Below the pieces are notes generated by a model that made no database searches, was not told the origin of the DNA, and saw only the letters and a program-made list of their open reading frames with translations. Positions 36,578-47,319 of a DNA stretch of 64,000 nt are shown here, piece after piece (the stretch's first letter is position 1; each line of letters begins with the position of its first letter). The position numbers were made by a program, and so were the translations under genes. The stretch is from assembly GCA_037178855.1 (NCBI GenBank), contig JASJZC010000002.1, positions 5,592,501 to 5,656,500 on the forward strand, given 5' to 3'. Origin of the DNA: Oscheius sp. JU75 (lineage: Eukaryota > Nematoda > Chromadorea > Rhabditida > Rhabditidae).

Positions 36578-38673
36578 TTATCGAACGGCCATGACGATAT
36601 CGTCAATCTTCAGAATAGACCGGACGCATTCGGAAGCCTGCTTGATAGCCGACGAGGTAACCACGAGGGGCTGGAGGACATTCTCTTCGCGGATATCTGT
36701 CACGTAGCCCTGAAATTATCTTGTTTAGACAGGCAAAAAGTGGCCAAAACCTTGCGAACATTGATTCCGTAATCGCTGTTTCCATTGGCGTGCTGGTTGC
36801 GGAGCTCGGTGACCGTCTGGATTGGCGAGAGACCAGCATTCTCGGCCAGGGTGTAGGGAATGAGCTCCAGAGCGTCGGCAAACGCTCTCCAGCAGTATTG
36901 GGTGGCACCGCTCTGGCTCTGGGCGATTTGGCGAAGTTTTACGGCAATTTCCATCTCGGGAGCTCCTCCTCCTGGAAAACATTCTATTCATTTCGAAAAA
37001 TGAGGAATGGTAATAAGCTACTATCTGCTACAGACTGTTCTACCATGTATCTCTACCAAGGGTTGTTAGTTCCATTTTGAACTTCAAAGTTGACAATTAC
37101 TAATTGACAATAAACGATTGTTTCTGCTTCGCGGTCTCACATAAACAGACAAGAGGTCGAAGATAGTCCGTTATATTGCATTGATCAGACATCAATAAAC
37201 AATCCAAAACCTTACCGGGCAGAAGGGCTCTCTTCTTCACGAGACAGCGAATAACACAGAGAGCATCGTGCAGAGAACGATCGGCCTCCTCCAGAACGAG
37301 CTTGTTCGAACCACGAATGAGAATAGAGACGGCCTGGCCCGGATTCTGGACACCAGTGACCTTGATGACTTTTCCATCGCCTCCAGTGGAAATTTCCTCG
37401 ACGAGATCGGCCGATCCGAGCGACTCAGCCACGAAGTGGTCAGCGGAGGCGACCGGTCTGCAGCCGAGAATCTGAATGAATATGTTTGGAGAATGACAAA
37501 CTAACAAACCTTGGAGTAGAATTCAATATCCTCGCGCTCGATATCCTTCACGACCATGATTTTCATTTTGGCGAGGAAGTGGAGCGAGAGCTCGTTGACA
37601 GCATCACGAAGGATGCTCTTCTGGATAAGAAGAACATTGCAGCCGGCCTTCTTGATCTGTTTGCAGAGATCCAATAGGTACTGTCGCTCCTCCTTCAGGG
37701 CACGATCCATCTGAGTGTAGTCGGTGATGATCACTTGGTTCTCCATCTGCAGTTTTCCCATTACTGTACCAAAAAAATGAATAAACTCACATCGGTTTTG
37801 GGAGGGCTGAGTTGGAACTGGATCAGACCGATTTTGGCCTTCTCGACACGCGTCGGGCCGCCTCTTCCCATGGTCTTCTGGTCAATGAGAGCTCCCTCGA
37901 TCATCTCGGACTCCTCGACAGTGTCGCCCATCTTCTTGACGATTTTGATCATATTGAGATTGACGGAAGTGTCCTTTGCCGGGTCGATGATCTTCTTGAC
38001 AGCGTTGACGGCCATCGGGGCCAGAAGCCAGGAATGTTGAGATACAACCTTCGAGTTAAGCGACGTCGTGGCCATCTTCGTGAGGAGAGCATCATCGCTG
38101 AGATCAACCGGCGTGCTCATATTCTCCAAGATTTTCTCGGCCTGAGTGGCGGCGCTCTGGAAAGCGTCGGAAATGGTGGTCGGATGAATTCCTAAGAAAG
38201 AAATGAGGAAAAACTTGAGGGAATTGAACCTTTCTCGAGAAGAGTCTGAGCAGCGTCGAGAAGGGCTCCGGCCATGACGACGACGGTCGTGGTTCCATCT
38301 CCGGCTTCGATATCCTGGGCCTTGGAGAGTTCGACGAGCTAAAATGTTAGGTAATGAGAAACAAAGAAAAATATACCATTTTAGCGGTTGGATGGATGAC
38401 ACTCATCTGGTTGAGGATCGTTGCTCCGTCGTTGGTGATAGTCACGTCTCCATTGCCCGACTGGATCATTTTGTCCATTCCACGGGGACCAAGGGAGGTA
38501 CGGACGGCATCGGCGACAGCCTTGGCAGCAACGATGTTGCTGAAATTGCATTGAGACCGTAATTATAAAGAAAGTTACCTGTTTCTGACACTTCCAGACT
38601 TGTCCTTGTCCTTGAAGGCCGATTCTTTCCCGCTGGCCGAGTTGGTCTTTACAGCGGCAACTGGAGCCGACAT
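36578..38673 (-). CDS. CCT4: CCT4, T-complex protein 1 subunit delta
   Basis: One of eight paralogous subunits of the cytosolic chaperonin TRiC/CCT, which folds actin, tubulin and WD proteins. Exons (- strand): 38673-38579, 38539-38377, 38338-38230, 38191-37791, 37746-37510, 37471-37216, 36971-36751, 36709-36578; 537 aa, the normal length. Landmarks: [25 protein letters not shown], ATPase motif [64 protein letters not shown] and [10 protein letters not shown]. The delta assignment rests on the closer match of several of these segments to CCT4 than to other subunits. The ATG follows TTTCCAG by 3 nt. It diverges from the RPN7 gene 1.3 kb away. Confidence 0.95.
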
Positions 38674-39938
38674 ATCCTGGAAACAACGTGCTAAAAACGA
38701 AGAGAAGTATGTCAAAAAGCCTTTAGAGCAACAAGAACAGTAGTGGATTCAACGAATTCCGCATTGACTTGCAATTTGAGAGCTTTCTGACTTTTTGACT
38801 TACAGAAAACTGTTCTGAATTGCTATGTGGGGTTTCAACCTTCGCAGAATTGGAAATATATGTTCACACAATCAAGAAAAATCAGAAGAAGGTAAAGAGT
38901 TGGACGAAAGAACTCAGAATTGAGGGCGGTGTAAATATTCAAGCCCAGAAAGATCCCGGCAAATCGCGACAGGACCCAGTCTGCCAAAAGTGCGCGGACA
39001 TTGCAGACATTTTCAAATCATCCACGGCGTTTTACGCCCATGCAAAAAGCGTCGCCACTTTTTCTCGCGCCAATTTCTTATTTCGAGGGCGGGAATTCAA
39101 AATAAGATCTCTTTTATTTCGTCAGCCATACTTTCCCACCTATTATTCTTTTTCTTTTTTCGCAATTTTAGGCTAGATGTGAATAGTTCTGTCTGACAGG
39201 AGGCGTGATAAATTTGGAAGCTATCTCCGTCCACAAACTGACGCCTTCGCCTTTTATAAGGCGTGATGGGAGCGTCAACTGAAACTAACGAGTGACAGGT
39301 GGAGACGCTGTTGAGAAAAACGGTTTTTAAACTTGTTATTAGCTCTAGGTTTTTCTAATGATCTGATTTCTGCACAGAATTCTTCAAAAATAAAGTAAAA
39401 AGTAAGAAACTGGAGCTCGAAATGGGAAATCCGCGCAAGCGCGCGCTTTTTAGATTAATCTAGGTATGGTATTCTGTGCCAAAACCGATTTGAACCAGGA
39501 TTTTTGTAGGATACTGTACTTAAGAAAACGAGCGGCGTTTGCGCCCAGTTTGAAAAAGTGGCGACGCGCGTAAAACGCCGTGCATCAAAGCTCCGTTGTT
39601 TTTCTCTTTGTCTGTTTCTCTTCAGTTTCTAGTCTTTTTCCATGTTTTAGTCTTGAGCTCACACGATTTTATTGTAACACATGTTCCGCAACCGTAGAAA
39701 CCCATAATAGTGCTCGATGCTGGTTTATATCACAAAGAACATTTTCGTTTACATCCCTTGTTCAGATTTTCTATCTTGCTGAAAAAACTGAAAGTCAATT
39801 TTAAGCTTGGGAATAGCATTAAACATTCGAGATTATTATTCGAAGAGAAAGATTGAGCATAAGAACTTTCTGTGTTCGCGACCCGGTCTTCCTCGTGTTG
39901 TTTTTTCTGGACCATCTCTCAACAAAACTTTTAGGAAA
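38674..39938. other. Divergent spacer CCT4 / RPN7 with an inverted-repeat element
   Basis: A 1.27-kb promoter-containing region without coding exons. It holds an inverted repeat at 39023-39065 versus 39552-39582, an E2F-like GGGCGGGAA at 39087 and alternating GCGC stretches. TTTTAG ends 4 nt before the RPN7 ATG. Confidence 0.5.
39023..39582. mobile_element. Candidate MITE with about 30-bp inverted termini
   Basis: CACGGCGTTTTACGC at 39023-39037 and GCGTCGCCACTTTTTC at 39049-39064 recur in reverse complement at 39552-39582 (GAAAAAGTGGCGACGC, GCGTAAAACGCCGTG). The left arm has a 12-13-nt insertion between the two blocks. There is no open reading frame in between, which fits a non-autonomous DNA element of about 560 bp. 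Confidence 0.5.
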
Positions 39939-41382
39939 ATGCCCGCCGATGATGGAAACTACGAGAAGGAGGTCATTTCCAAGCATCCGGACCTTCATCT
40001 GGCCCAGCTGAGATATCTCGTTCAGCATCCGGATCTATCGAATGATCGGAAACAGGGCCACCTGGCCGAGCTCCAGAAAGTAAGTTTTACTGTTTTTTTT
40101 TTCCATATGTGTTGGTTTGTAGGCCATAATAGAATTCGACATGGCTCCACTGTACAAAATTCTGTGTGATGAGCTCAAAGTGGCGCCGGATGCAGCTCAA
40201 CTAAAGAAGATGGAAGACGCCAACGCTGCCAAGATCAAAGAAGTCGAAGCCGAGATTGCCGATGCTGAATCGAACCTCGGTAAGCAGAGACCTACAACTT
40301 TTCAAAAAAGTTCTTTTAGGCGAGTCTGAAGTGCGCCACGCCTACTTGAAGAAATTCGAATATTACTGCCAGATTGGCGACAAGGAGCAGTGCTGCAAAA
40401 CATTTACCGCTACCTACGACAAGACCGTCGGCCTCGGTTACAAGATTGATCTTGTCTTCACGATGATTCGCGTCGGCCTGTTCTGGCTCGATCACAAGCT
40501 CATCAATCAGTACATCACCAAGGCCAAGGATCTCATGAATCAGGTACTTTTATCCTTTTTCTTGAAGTGGCCTGATTCAGGGAGGAGACTGGGAGAGAAA
40601 GAATCGTCTCCGATCCTACGAAGCCCTCTACAAGGTCTCCGTCCGTGACTTCGTCGGGGCTGCCAGCCTCTTCCTCGAGGCCGTCCCGACCTTCGGATCC
40701 TACGAGCTGATGACCTACGAAGATCTCATTTTCTACACGGTCGTTACAACTCTTTACGGTGATTTTCTTTGTCGCACTTAAAAAAATTTCAAGTTCAGCC
40801 CTGGAACGACCGGATCTCAGAACGAAGGTCATCAAGTGCAACGAAATTCAGGAGCAGCTAACCGGCGGCGGGGTGAACGGAAATCTCATTCCGATCAGGG
40901 AGTATCTGGACTCATTCTACGGCTGCCACTACGAGCGATTCTTCCATCAATTGTGTGCTCTCGAGTCTGAAAGGGTATGTCTTCTTCTTTTTCAAGAATA
41001 ACCAAGTTTCAGCTGAAATTCGACCGCTATCTCTGTCCCCACTTCAACTACTACTCCCGGGCAATGCGTCTTCGTGCCTACGAGCAGTTTCTGGCCCCGT
41101 ACAAGACGGTTCGAATGGACATGATGGCCAGCGACTTTGGCGTCTCACGCGACTTTGTCGACCGGGAACTTCACAAATTCGTCGCCGCCGGACGTCTGAA
41201 CTGCCGGATTGACGCCGTCAACGGTGTCATCGAGATGAATCATCCCGACTCGAAGAATCATCTCTACAAACAACTCATCAAGTAAGTTTTATAGCTTTAT
41301 CGATTTCACATTGACTGCTTCCAGAGACGGCGACATTCTGCTGAACCGTATCCAAAAATTGGCTCGTGTGATCAACTCTTAA
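39939..41382 (+). CDS. PSMD6: 26S proteasome lid subunit RPN7/PSMD6
   Basis: A PCI-domain subunit of the 19S regulatory particle lid. Exons: 39939-40079, 40123-40279, 40320-40543, 40581-40758, 40799-40974, 41013-41281, 41325-41382; 400 aa (human 389). Features: N-terminal HPDLHLAQLRYLV, a helical repeat region with GDKEQCCKTF and KIDLVFTMIRVGLFW, RDFVGAASLFLEAVPTF, MTYEDLIFYTVVTTLY, and a C-terminal winged-helix PCI module (MASDFGVSRDFVDRELHKF, RLNCRIDAVNGVIE). The stop is 149 nt from the PPWD1 ATG on the same strand, a typical intercistronic gap for a nematode operon. Identification is secure. Confidence 0.95.
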
Positions 41383-41531
41383 ACCCAATTTCTCTCTTTC
41401 CCCGTGCTGTATTTATGTTTGGGTACTTGATAAATATTTCCGTCTTTTTTCTCTGAGTGAAAACTTCTTTGGTTGCTACCACGAGACTATAACTAATCTT
41501 CTCCCATTTTGCTCACAATCTGATCTCTAGA

Positions 41532-43739
41532 ATGGTCGATTCTGTCAAAAAGAGGCCTATGGAGGAGGCAGAGCTCGAGCCCGAGGTCAAAAAGGCCAAG
41601 ATTCTGCCCTACGAGGCGACCTATCTTCGATCAGTTCCGTCCGCTCGCCAATACGAGAAATCATTCATGCATCGGGAGCCGATCACGCATGCGATTGCCA
41701 CGGACACGGATTTCATCGTGACAGCCAGTCTCGACGGCCATTTGAAGTTTTGGAAGAAGAAATACGGGGAGGGAGTCGAGTTTGTCAAGCACTTTCGCTG
41801 CCATCTTCGTAAGTTTTTGATTGTTTGGTGACTAAATGTATATCATCCCAGATTCCTTCTCGGACGTGGTGGTCAATTTCAACGGAACTCTGCTCGCGAC
41901 AGTCTGCGAAGAGGACAAATCGGTCAAGATTTTCGACGTGGTCAATTTCGACATGATTAACATGCTCAAGATGAACTTTGCGCCAAAGAAGGCCTGCTGG
42001 GTGCATCAGGAATCTGATCTGGTCACGTATCTGGCCGTCACAAGTGCCACCGATGGCAAAGTGGCGATTGTGGATGGAAAAGGGACTTCGGATGTTCTCA
42101 ACTCAATTTCTCGACACACAAAGCCTGTTCGCTTGATCGAGGTAGGCTTTGTTTTGTAGTTTTTCACTCAAATTGTCCTTCAGTATAACGCAAAAGTCGA
42201 CATCACAGTCTCGATTGACGAGGCCGCAATGATTGAGTTCTGGAGCGGAGCACAGGACGATTTTGAGTTCCCGAAGAATGTCAAATGGGAATACAAGATG
42301 GAGACGGATCTTTACGAATTCATGAAGGTTCGAGTCCATTTTTGCTTGTAAAATCAATAAAATTAAGCTGAAAACAATGCCCTGCGCTCTGGCCATCAAT
42401 CCGGACGGGAAAACCTTTGCCACCTATGCCGAAGATAGACGAGTTCGTATTTTCAACATGGTCACTGGCAAAATCGTCCAGACGATCGATGACACAATGA
42501 ACTATTACCTGAATTCGGCCAAGGCTGAAAGGTAATGCGTTTCCTCTCTAAAAACAATAAATTCAGAAACTTTGGTCTTCAAAACATGGAATGGAACCGG
42601 CGCGTAGCCACAGAAAGAGACTTGGATCGAGAGAAGACGACCGCTTTCAAGCACATGCGAATCTGCTGGGATTATTCCGGCAATTTCCTTCTTTATCCAA
42701 CTCTTGTAGGAGTCAAGGTTCTCTATTTTCATTTTGCTAATTGTTTAAAAACTAGGTGTACAACGTGGTGACGGAGGAAGTAGTCCGAGAGATAGGAAAA
42801 GATGAGACGATGCGAATCACCGGTGTCTCCCTGTGTCGAGCCGTTCCGGATATTCGGGATCGTCTACAGGGAGCAGCTGCCACTTTGGCCACGGAAGTTG
42901 CTGACAATCCGACCCTGAATAAGATCAGCGATCCTGACCCGATTATGGTCAGTTTTTTTTTCATGTTTCCCCAACAAAATGGCAAAAACAGGTCTGTGCT
43001 GGATACAAGAAGAACCGTTTTTATCTCTTCACAAACACGGAGCCTTTCTCCACGGAGGAGGACGAGAACAATGCGGCCAGTCGCGATATTTTCAACGAGA
43101 AGCCCAAGAAGGAGGATCAGATCACCGCCGTCGAGGTATTTACATTCTATTCGATCTGTTTTAGCCATTTATTTTAGGAAGAGAGGTATTCGAACAAGTT
43201 GAACGAGCAGGCGGTGCTCCACACGACGATGGGCGACATTCACATCAAGCTCTTCGGCATGGAATGTCCGCGGACAGTCGAGAATTTCTGCACGCTATCA
43301 CGAAGAGGACACTATAACGGACTGACGTTCCATCGTGTGATCAAGAGTTTCATGATCCAGACCGGAGATCCGACAGGGAAAGGAACCGGAGGACAGTCGA
43401 TTTGGGGAGCCGATTTCGAGGACGAGTTTCATCCACGACTTCGGCACGAGAAGCCCTTCATGGCAGGTTTTTTGGCCTTTTGAAATGATCGAAGAGTGTA
43501 AAAATCGAAGATAATAAGAAAATTTCCAGGTCTCGATGGCTAATGCAGGTCCCAATTCGAACGGTTCGCAGTTCTTCATCACCGTCTGTCCGGCTGACTG
43601 GCTCGACGGAAAAAACACCCTTTTTGGAGAGGTCATCGAGGGAATGAACGTCGTCCAGCGCATCAACTCCGTCGACACATTCCCGAAGAGCGGTCGCCCC
43701 AAGACCGAAATCAAGGTCATGTCCGTATCGTTAAAGTAA
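41532..43739 (+). CDS. PPWD1: PPWD1: WD-repeat peptidyl-prolyl isomerase
   Basis: A spliceosome-associated cyclophilin (C complex). Exons: 41532-41808, 41852-42141, 42184-42327, 42368-42531, 42567-42717, 42756-42947, 42992-43135, 43178-43462, 43530-43739; 618 aa (human 646). The N-terminal part holds WD repeats ([27 protein letters not shown]-like strands). The C-terminal cyclophilin domain, from about residue 465, has the catalytic segment [19 protein letters not shown] and the active-site stretch [15 protein letters not shown]. Intron 43463-43529 must use a GC donor (ATG|GCAGGT) to keep the frame. ATG lies directly after TGATCTCTAGA, a likely spliced-leader acceptor, consistent with a downstream operon position after RPN7. 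Confidence 0.94.
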
Positions 43740-43804
43740 TTCTGTTGCATTTCATGAACATTCGATCTCAGCAATACATACAGGACAATATAAATAGAAG
43801 GGCT

Positions 43805-45507
43805 CTAAGCCTTGTAGGGAGTGGCCGGAGTCTCGGGCTTGGCGTGTCTGTTGGGAGTAGCGTAGGCGAGGATGAATCTGAACTTGGTATTGGAAACAAA
43901 TGGAGAGGTAAACCTGTCGTCTTGCTCGATTTTGCAGATCAGATCAGCGAAGAAGTGGGCCTTGGAGGCAAAGTCTCCGACTCCGGAGATGATTTCGAAC
44001 TCGGTCTTGAAGGCGTCTTCCAGGGATTTCTAGAAGGAATACTGTTTTCGTTACTTTGGGATCCGAACCTGCATGTTGTTGGCAATGCTCTGCACGTTGC
44101 AGGTGTGGAAGTTCTTTCTGGAGGCTTTGACTCTCTTGTAGGTGTCTCTCATGAGCTCTTCCAGCTTCTTGTTGCAGCACATGAATCCTAAATACCCTTT
44201 TTAGATCCTCAATCTCTTTACTTACCATTGTCATTGGTGTAGCACTGTGCGAGAGGGTAGTTGGTAGCCTGCCGGAACCGTCTCACCGCAGCCCGTTGAG
44301 CAGCCCCTCCAACCAGTCCACTGTTCTGAATCTCTCGCTGAGGAACCACGAAAGGCTCGCGGATGTAGACGGGGTTACCGAACAGGACGACTTTCGTTAC
44401 GGGGGTGTTATTTGGTGGGAAGGAGAAGAGCGGCTGCTGAAAGGTTAGACAAGGAGGTCAGTTGAAGCGTTAGCCATTGTTACACTTCGTTTGGTAGTCT
44501 TTTGAATCGGTCAAGATTCTTTCACTCTTGAACTTGGCTAAAAGTTCAAAAAAGCCACTAAAAAGCCCTAAAAGCCACAAATCTTAACCATTAGACCAGT
44601 CGTCTACGACGGCTCATCAGAAAAGGCTCAAAGGAGACAGCTCAAAATGAACATGCCGTCTCTTGGTAATAAATGATCGGCTATATATTCTTGCTTCTGT
44701 TTCGTGGTCCCGGACAAATAGACAAACAGAGTCTGTCAACGACACTATTAGGCTTTCAGATTCATACAAGCCGTCTTCGACGGCTTCGCCGCCCTTTTCT
44801 TGACTCTGTAGTGTAAACAGGCGCCCCAGAGCTGACTTGTCAACTAAATCTTTGACATGCTATGTCTTGTCAACTTTTGGCTCGTGCTCACGGATGAATA
44901 TTGTTGCGCTTTATTAGTAGAGAGGTTTTAGATTACGAATGACTGATTTCAGAAGAAAAAACAGAAAACCTTGGTCGTTCGATCTCGATTTCGATAGAGA
45001 TCTTTCACGTAGTCTTCATTTCACGTTTTTAGGGATAGATGGACTCTTTTTCAAGAAGAAAATTAGTTCATACAGAGTTTGTTAAACAACTGTGGAACCC
45101 GATTTTGTTTCGTTCACCTGAAGGCACTGGACGTCGTTCGCTAACCAGCTCTCAGCTCACCCACCGTCTCTCACCCGCTAACGCCCTTTTGCTGTTTTTA
45201 AAGTACTGTTAAAAGTTCAGAAATCGTGGAAATATTGAGGGTGAAGACGGATTCTCAGCTCCAGGATTATCTTTTCGGAGCCCGCGGCTCTACACAGCAA
45301 CTAGCTCGGTACCACGGAATACCAGGGAATTAGCCGATAAGTTAGAGTCTCGAACAAAATTTCAGCAGGTTACTGTAGTTACAAGGCAAGTTATTGTTGA
45401 GGAATAAGAACAGTTAGGGCTAGATAAATGGGACGTACCCTGACGAGAGGTCTGTCAGCAGCCAAAGCCAGAAGAGGGAGAGCGAGGAGAATGAGATATC
45501 CGTTCAT
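43805..45507 (-). CDS. Secreted ground-like-domain protein
   Basis: Exons (- strand): 45507-45439, 44436-44226, 44187-44069, 44029-43805; 207 aa. A clean signal peptide (MNGYLILLALPLLALAA) is followed by a linker and, from about residue 85, a ground-like domain: CYTNDNGFMCCNKKLEELM, a conserved Cys in NFHTCNVQS, and LICKIEQ. Ground-like proteins are nematode-specific extracellular proteins, related to the hedgehog-like families and often linked to cuticle or precuticle. The domain's last strand reads RFILAYATPNR, then a Pro/Ala/Thr tail. The first intron is 1,002 nt and holds repeats, including a tRNA-like element. TTAAAGGCGG upstream is TATA-like. No specific family member is named. Confidence 0.8.
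44520..44615 (-). mobile_element. tRNA-like sequence, candidate tRNA-derived SINE
   Basis: On the minus strand, TGGTCTAATGGTTAAGAT at 44598-44581 matches the D-arm/A-box of tRNA-Glu-type genes, followed by TTGTGGCTTTTAGGGC in the anticodon-arm position. GTTCAAGAG about 50 nt further on resembles a B-box. There is no intact acceptor stem or T-arm, so it is not a functional tRNA. It lies in the first intron of the ground-like gene. Confidence 0.45.
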
Positions 45508-46509
45508 GACTGACAGTCAGAGACTCTTGGAAGTCGAAGTCCGGTCGGGGCGGAGCGTCTAATCCGCCTTTAAGCAGCCCAGAGGAATCTTTCCACACGC
45601 CCCTTACACACTCTTTTTTACGGAAAAGACACACCGCAACAGTTCGTCGTCTTATCGAGTGAAAGTCAATCAACTAATCAGGAAGCCGATCTTCTGTTTA
45701 CGGCAGGCGAAAAAGGGCACCTGATGGCGCATAGCCGTAGGCCAAATCAAACGGGTCTTCAAGGTCAAGGCACGTCGTTTTCGGGGGACCTCGATTACGT
45801 GGATTTGGCTGTGGCGCCAGTTTTTAGCTGAAGGAGAAACTAATGTCTGGGCATCAGGGAGCGAACGATTAGCATGTGAAGCGAGCCATCAATCGCTGGA
45901 CACCAAGATCTCGATCATATTTGAAGGCAGATCGCAGTGACTGTCCGTTGTTTAGATGTCGACTGGACATGGTTTCTGTCACCGGTTCTACTGAACTTGA
46001 CGTTCTTACAGTCCAACTTCAGATCCTGCCAGAGTCTCAAGGCCTAGTTCCTCCTGGTCAGGCTGCAATTTGTCACACTGCTGTCAACCGACTGATAAAT
46101 GTCGACGACGTTGCAACACGGAAAAAGCCTTTCGATACTAGCCGGTTGTGTCCAAAGGGAACTGTGATTTGAATAGAAAAAGAGTCTACTTGTCTTCCCA
46201 GAAACATCTATTTAGTTCTGGTTTCCTTTCTTGCCTCACTAGAACTTTTGGCACACCTCTCTTCTTCGTCTTCTTCACAGCGAAAAAATTTTGAAAGAGA
46301 AAAAATACTCAAGGTGGAAAGTTGACAGGGCTAGTCCCAAAAGCTGGTCCGAGTAAAGTCGTTGATTTTTCACAACATTTTCTCGGTCGATTTGACTCTT
46401 TGTCTGCGACTCCGAAGTAATCGGAACTTCCAGCGTGACATAGTTTGAGCTGGGAGAATCATATTAACAAATGGGATCTTTTCTCGTACCACGTTAAATC
46501 GCATGAAGA
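45508..46509. other. Intergenic upstream of the ground-like gene
   Basis: The first 100 nt include a TATA-like element for the minus-strand gene. Otherwise I see no exon and no recognisable repeat. Confidence 0.4.
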
Positions 46510-46514
46510 GCCAC

Positions 46515-46720
46515 GTGGACAGACCTGTCACACGTCAAAGTGGAGCACGACGAGGCCACTCACGTCAAAGACATTCTGAAGCCTTGGGAGACGCTCCACT
46601 CCGACCAGAACAGACTCATCCAGTACAAGTACATCTTCTCCGGCAGGACAGTTGGCCAGAAGATTCCGGTCGCTGCTCCCGTCTTTGACGTTTTCCACAC
46701 AACAGCGACTATGACACTGG
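46515..46720 (+). CDS. Orphan coding-like exon, unrecognised
   Basis: One frame reads TDLSHVKVEHDEATHVKDIL, then PWETLHSDQNRLIQYKYIFS, then GRTVGQKIPVAAPVFDV and FHTTATMTL, ending at donor GTTAGT (46721). Third positions are C/G-rich like those of the verified genes, and there is no stop across about 200 nt. An in-frame TGA lies just upstream (about 46504), so an acceptor must be close (GAAGAG|CCACG or similar, weak). No matching downstream exon was found. It may be a remnant of a gene, or an exon whose partners were lost. I do not recognise the family. Confidence 0.3.
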
Positions 46721-47319
46721 TTAGTTTCTCTAGTTTTTGAAAACAGGTCTGTCAAAGTACTGGAGTGGTAATCATCTAGGAAAGGCCAAGTAACCATTTG
46801 AATAGTTGTGATCAAACACTTGCAAACTCGTGTACCCATAGACGGACATTTTGATTCAATTTTGTGCGGAAATTTAAAAAATTCATGATTTTAGTTTCTT
46901 TCTGCATTTTCCAGTGCTCTACACACATTTTCTCGGTTTCTAAGTGTGCTTAACCGATTTGACGTCAAATTCTACTCTAAAGTACACCACTTTGACCAGA
47001 AAATGATCAAGAAAAATGGAGAAAATGGCTGTACAAGGGAAAAAGACAGCGTTTTATCAATTTTTCATTTTTTTCTATCATTTTTCTGTCAAAGTAGGCT
47101 ATTCTAGTGTAGAAGCGCATAAAATTCAAATTCGAAAAGTGTTCCGCCATACACCCATATACGCGGTTAATGTTACTGTCCCTTTAAAACAATAGCTACT
47201 TCTTCGACTTCATGTCATTCATGATGAGACAGTACGGGTGAAGCGCGATAAGCTACCAAACTCGCTGGCAGAAGAGGATTTGATGTCGCCCTTCCAAACT
47301 GTCACAAAGACTAGAATCT
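46721..47319. other. Intergenic downstream of the PLB gene
   Basis: AT-rich spacer, including poly-T-rich stretches near 47050-47090. No exon or structured RNA is recognised. Confidence 0.4.
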
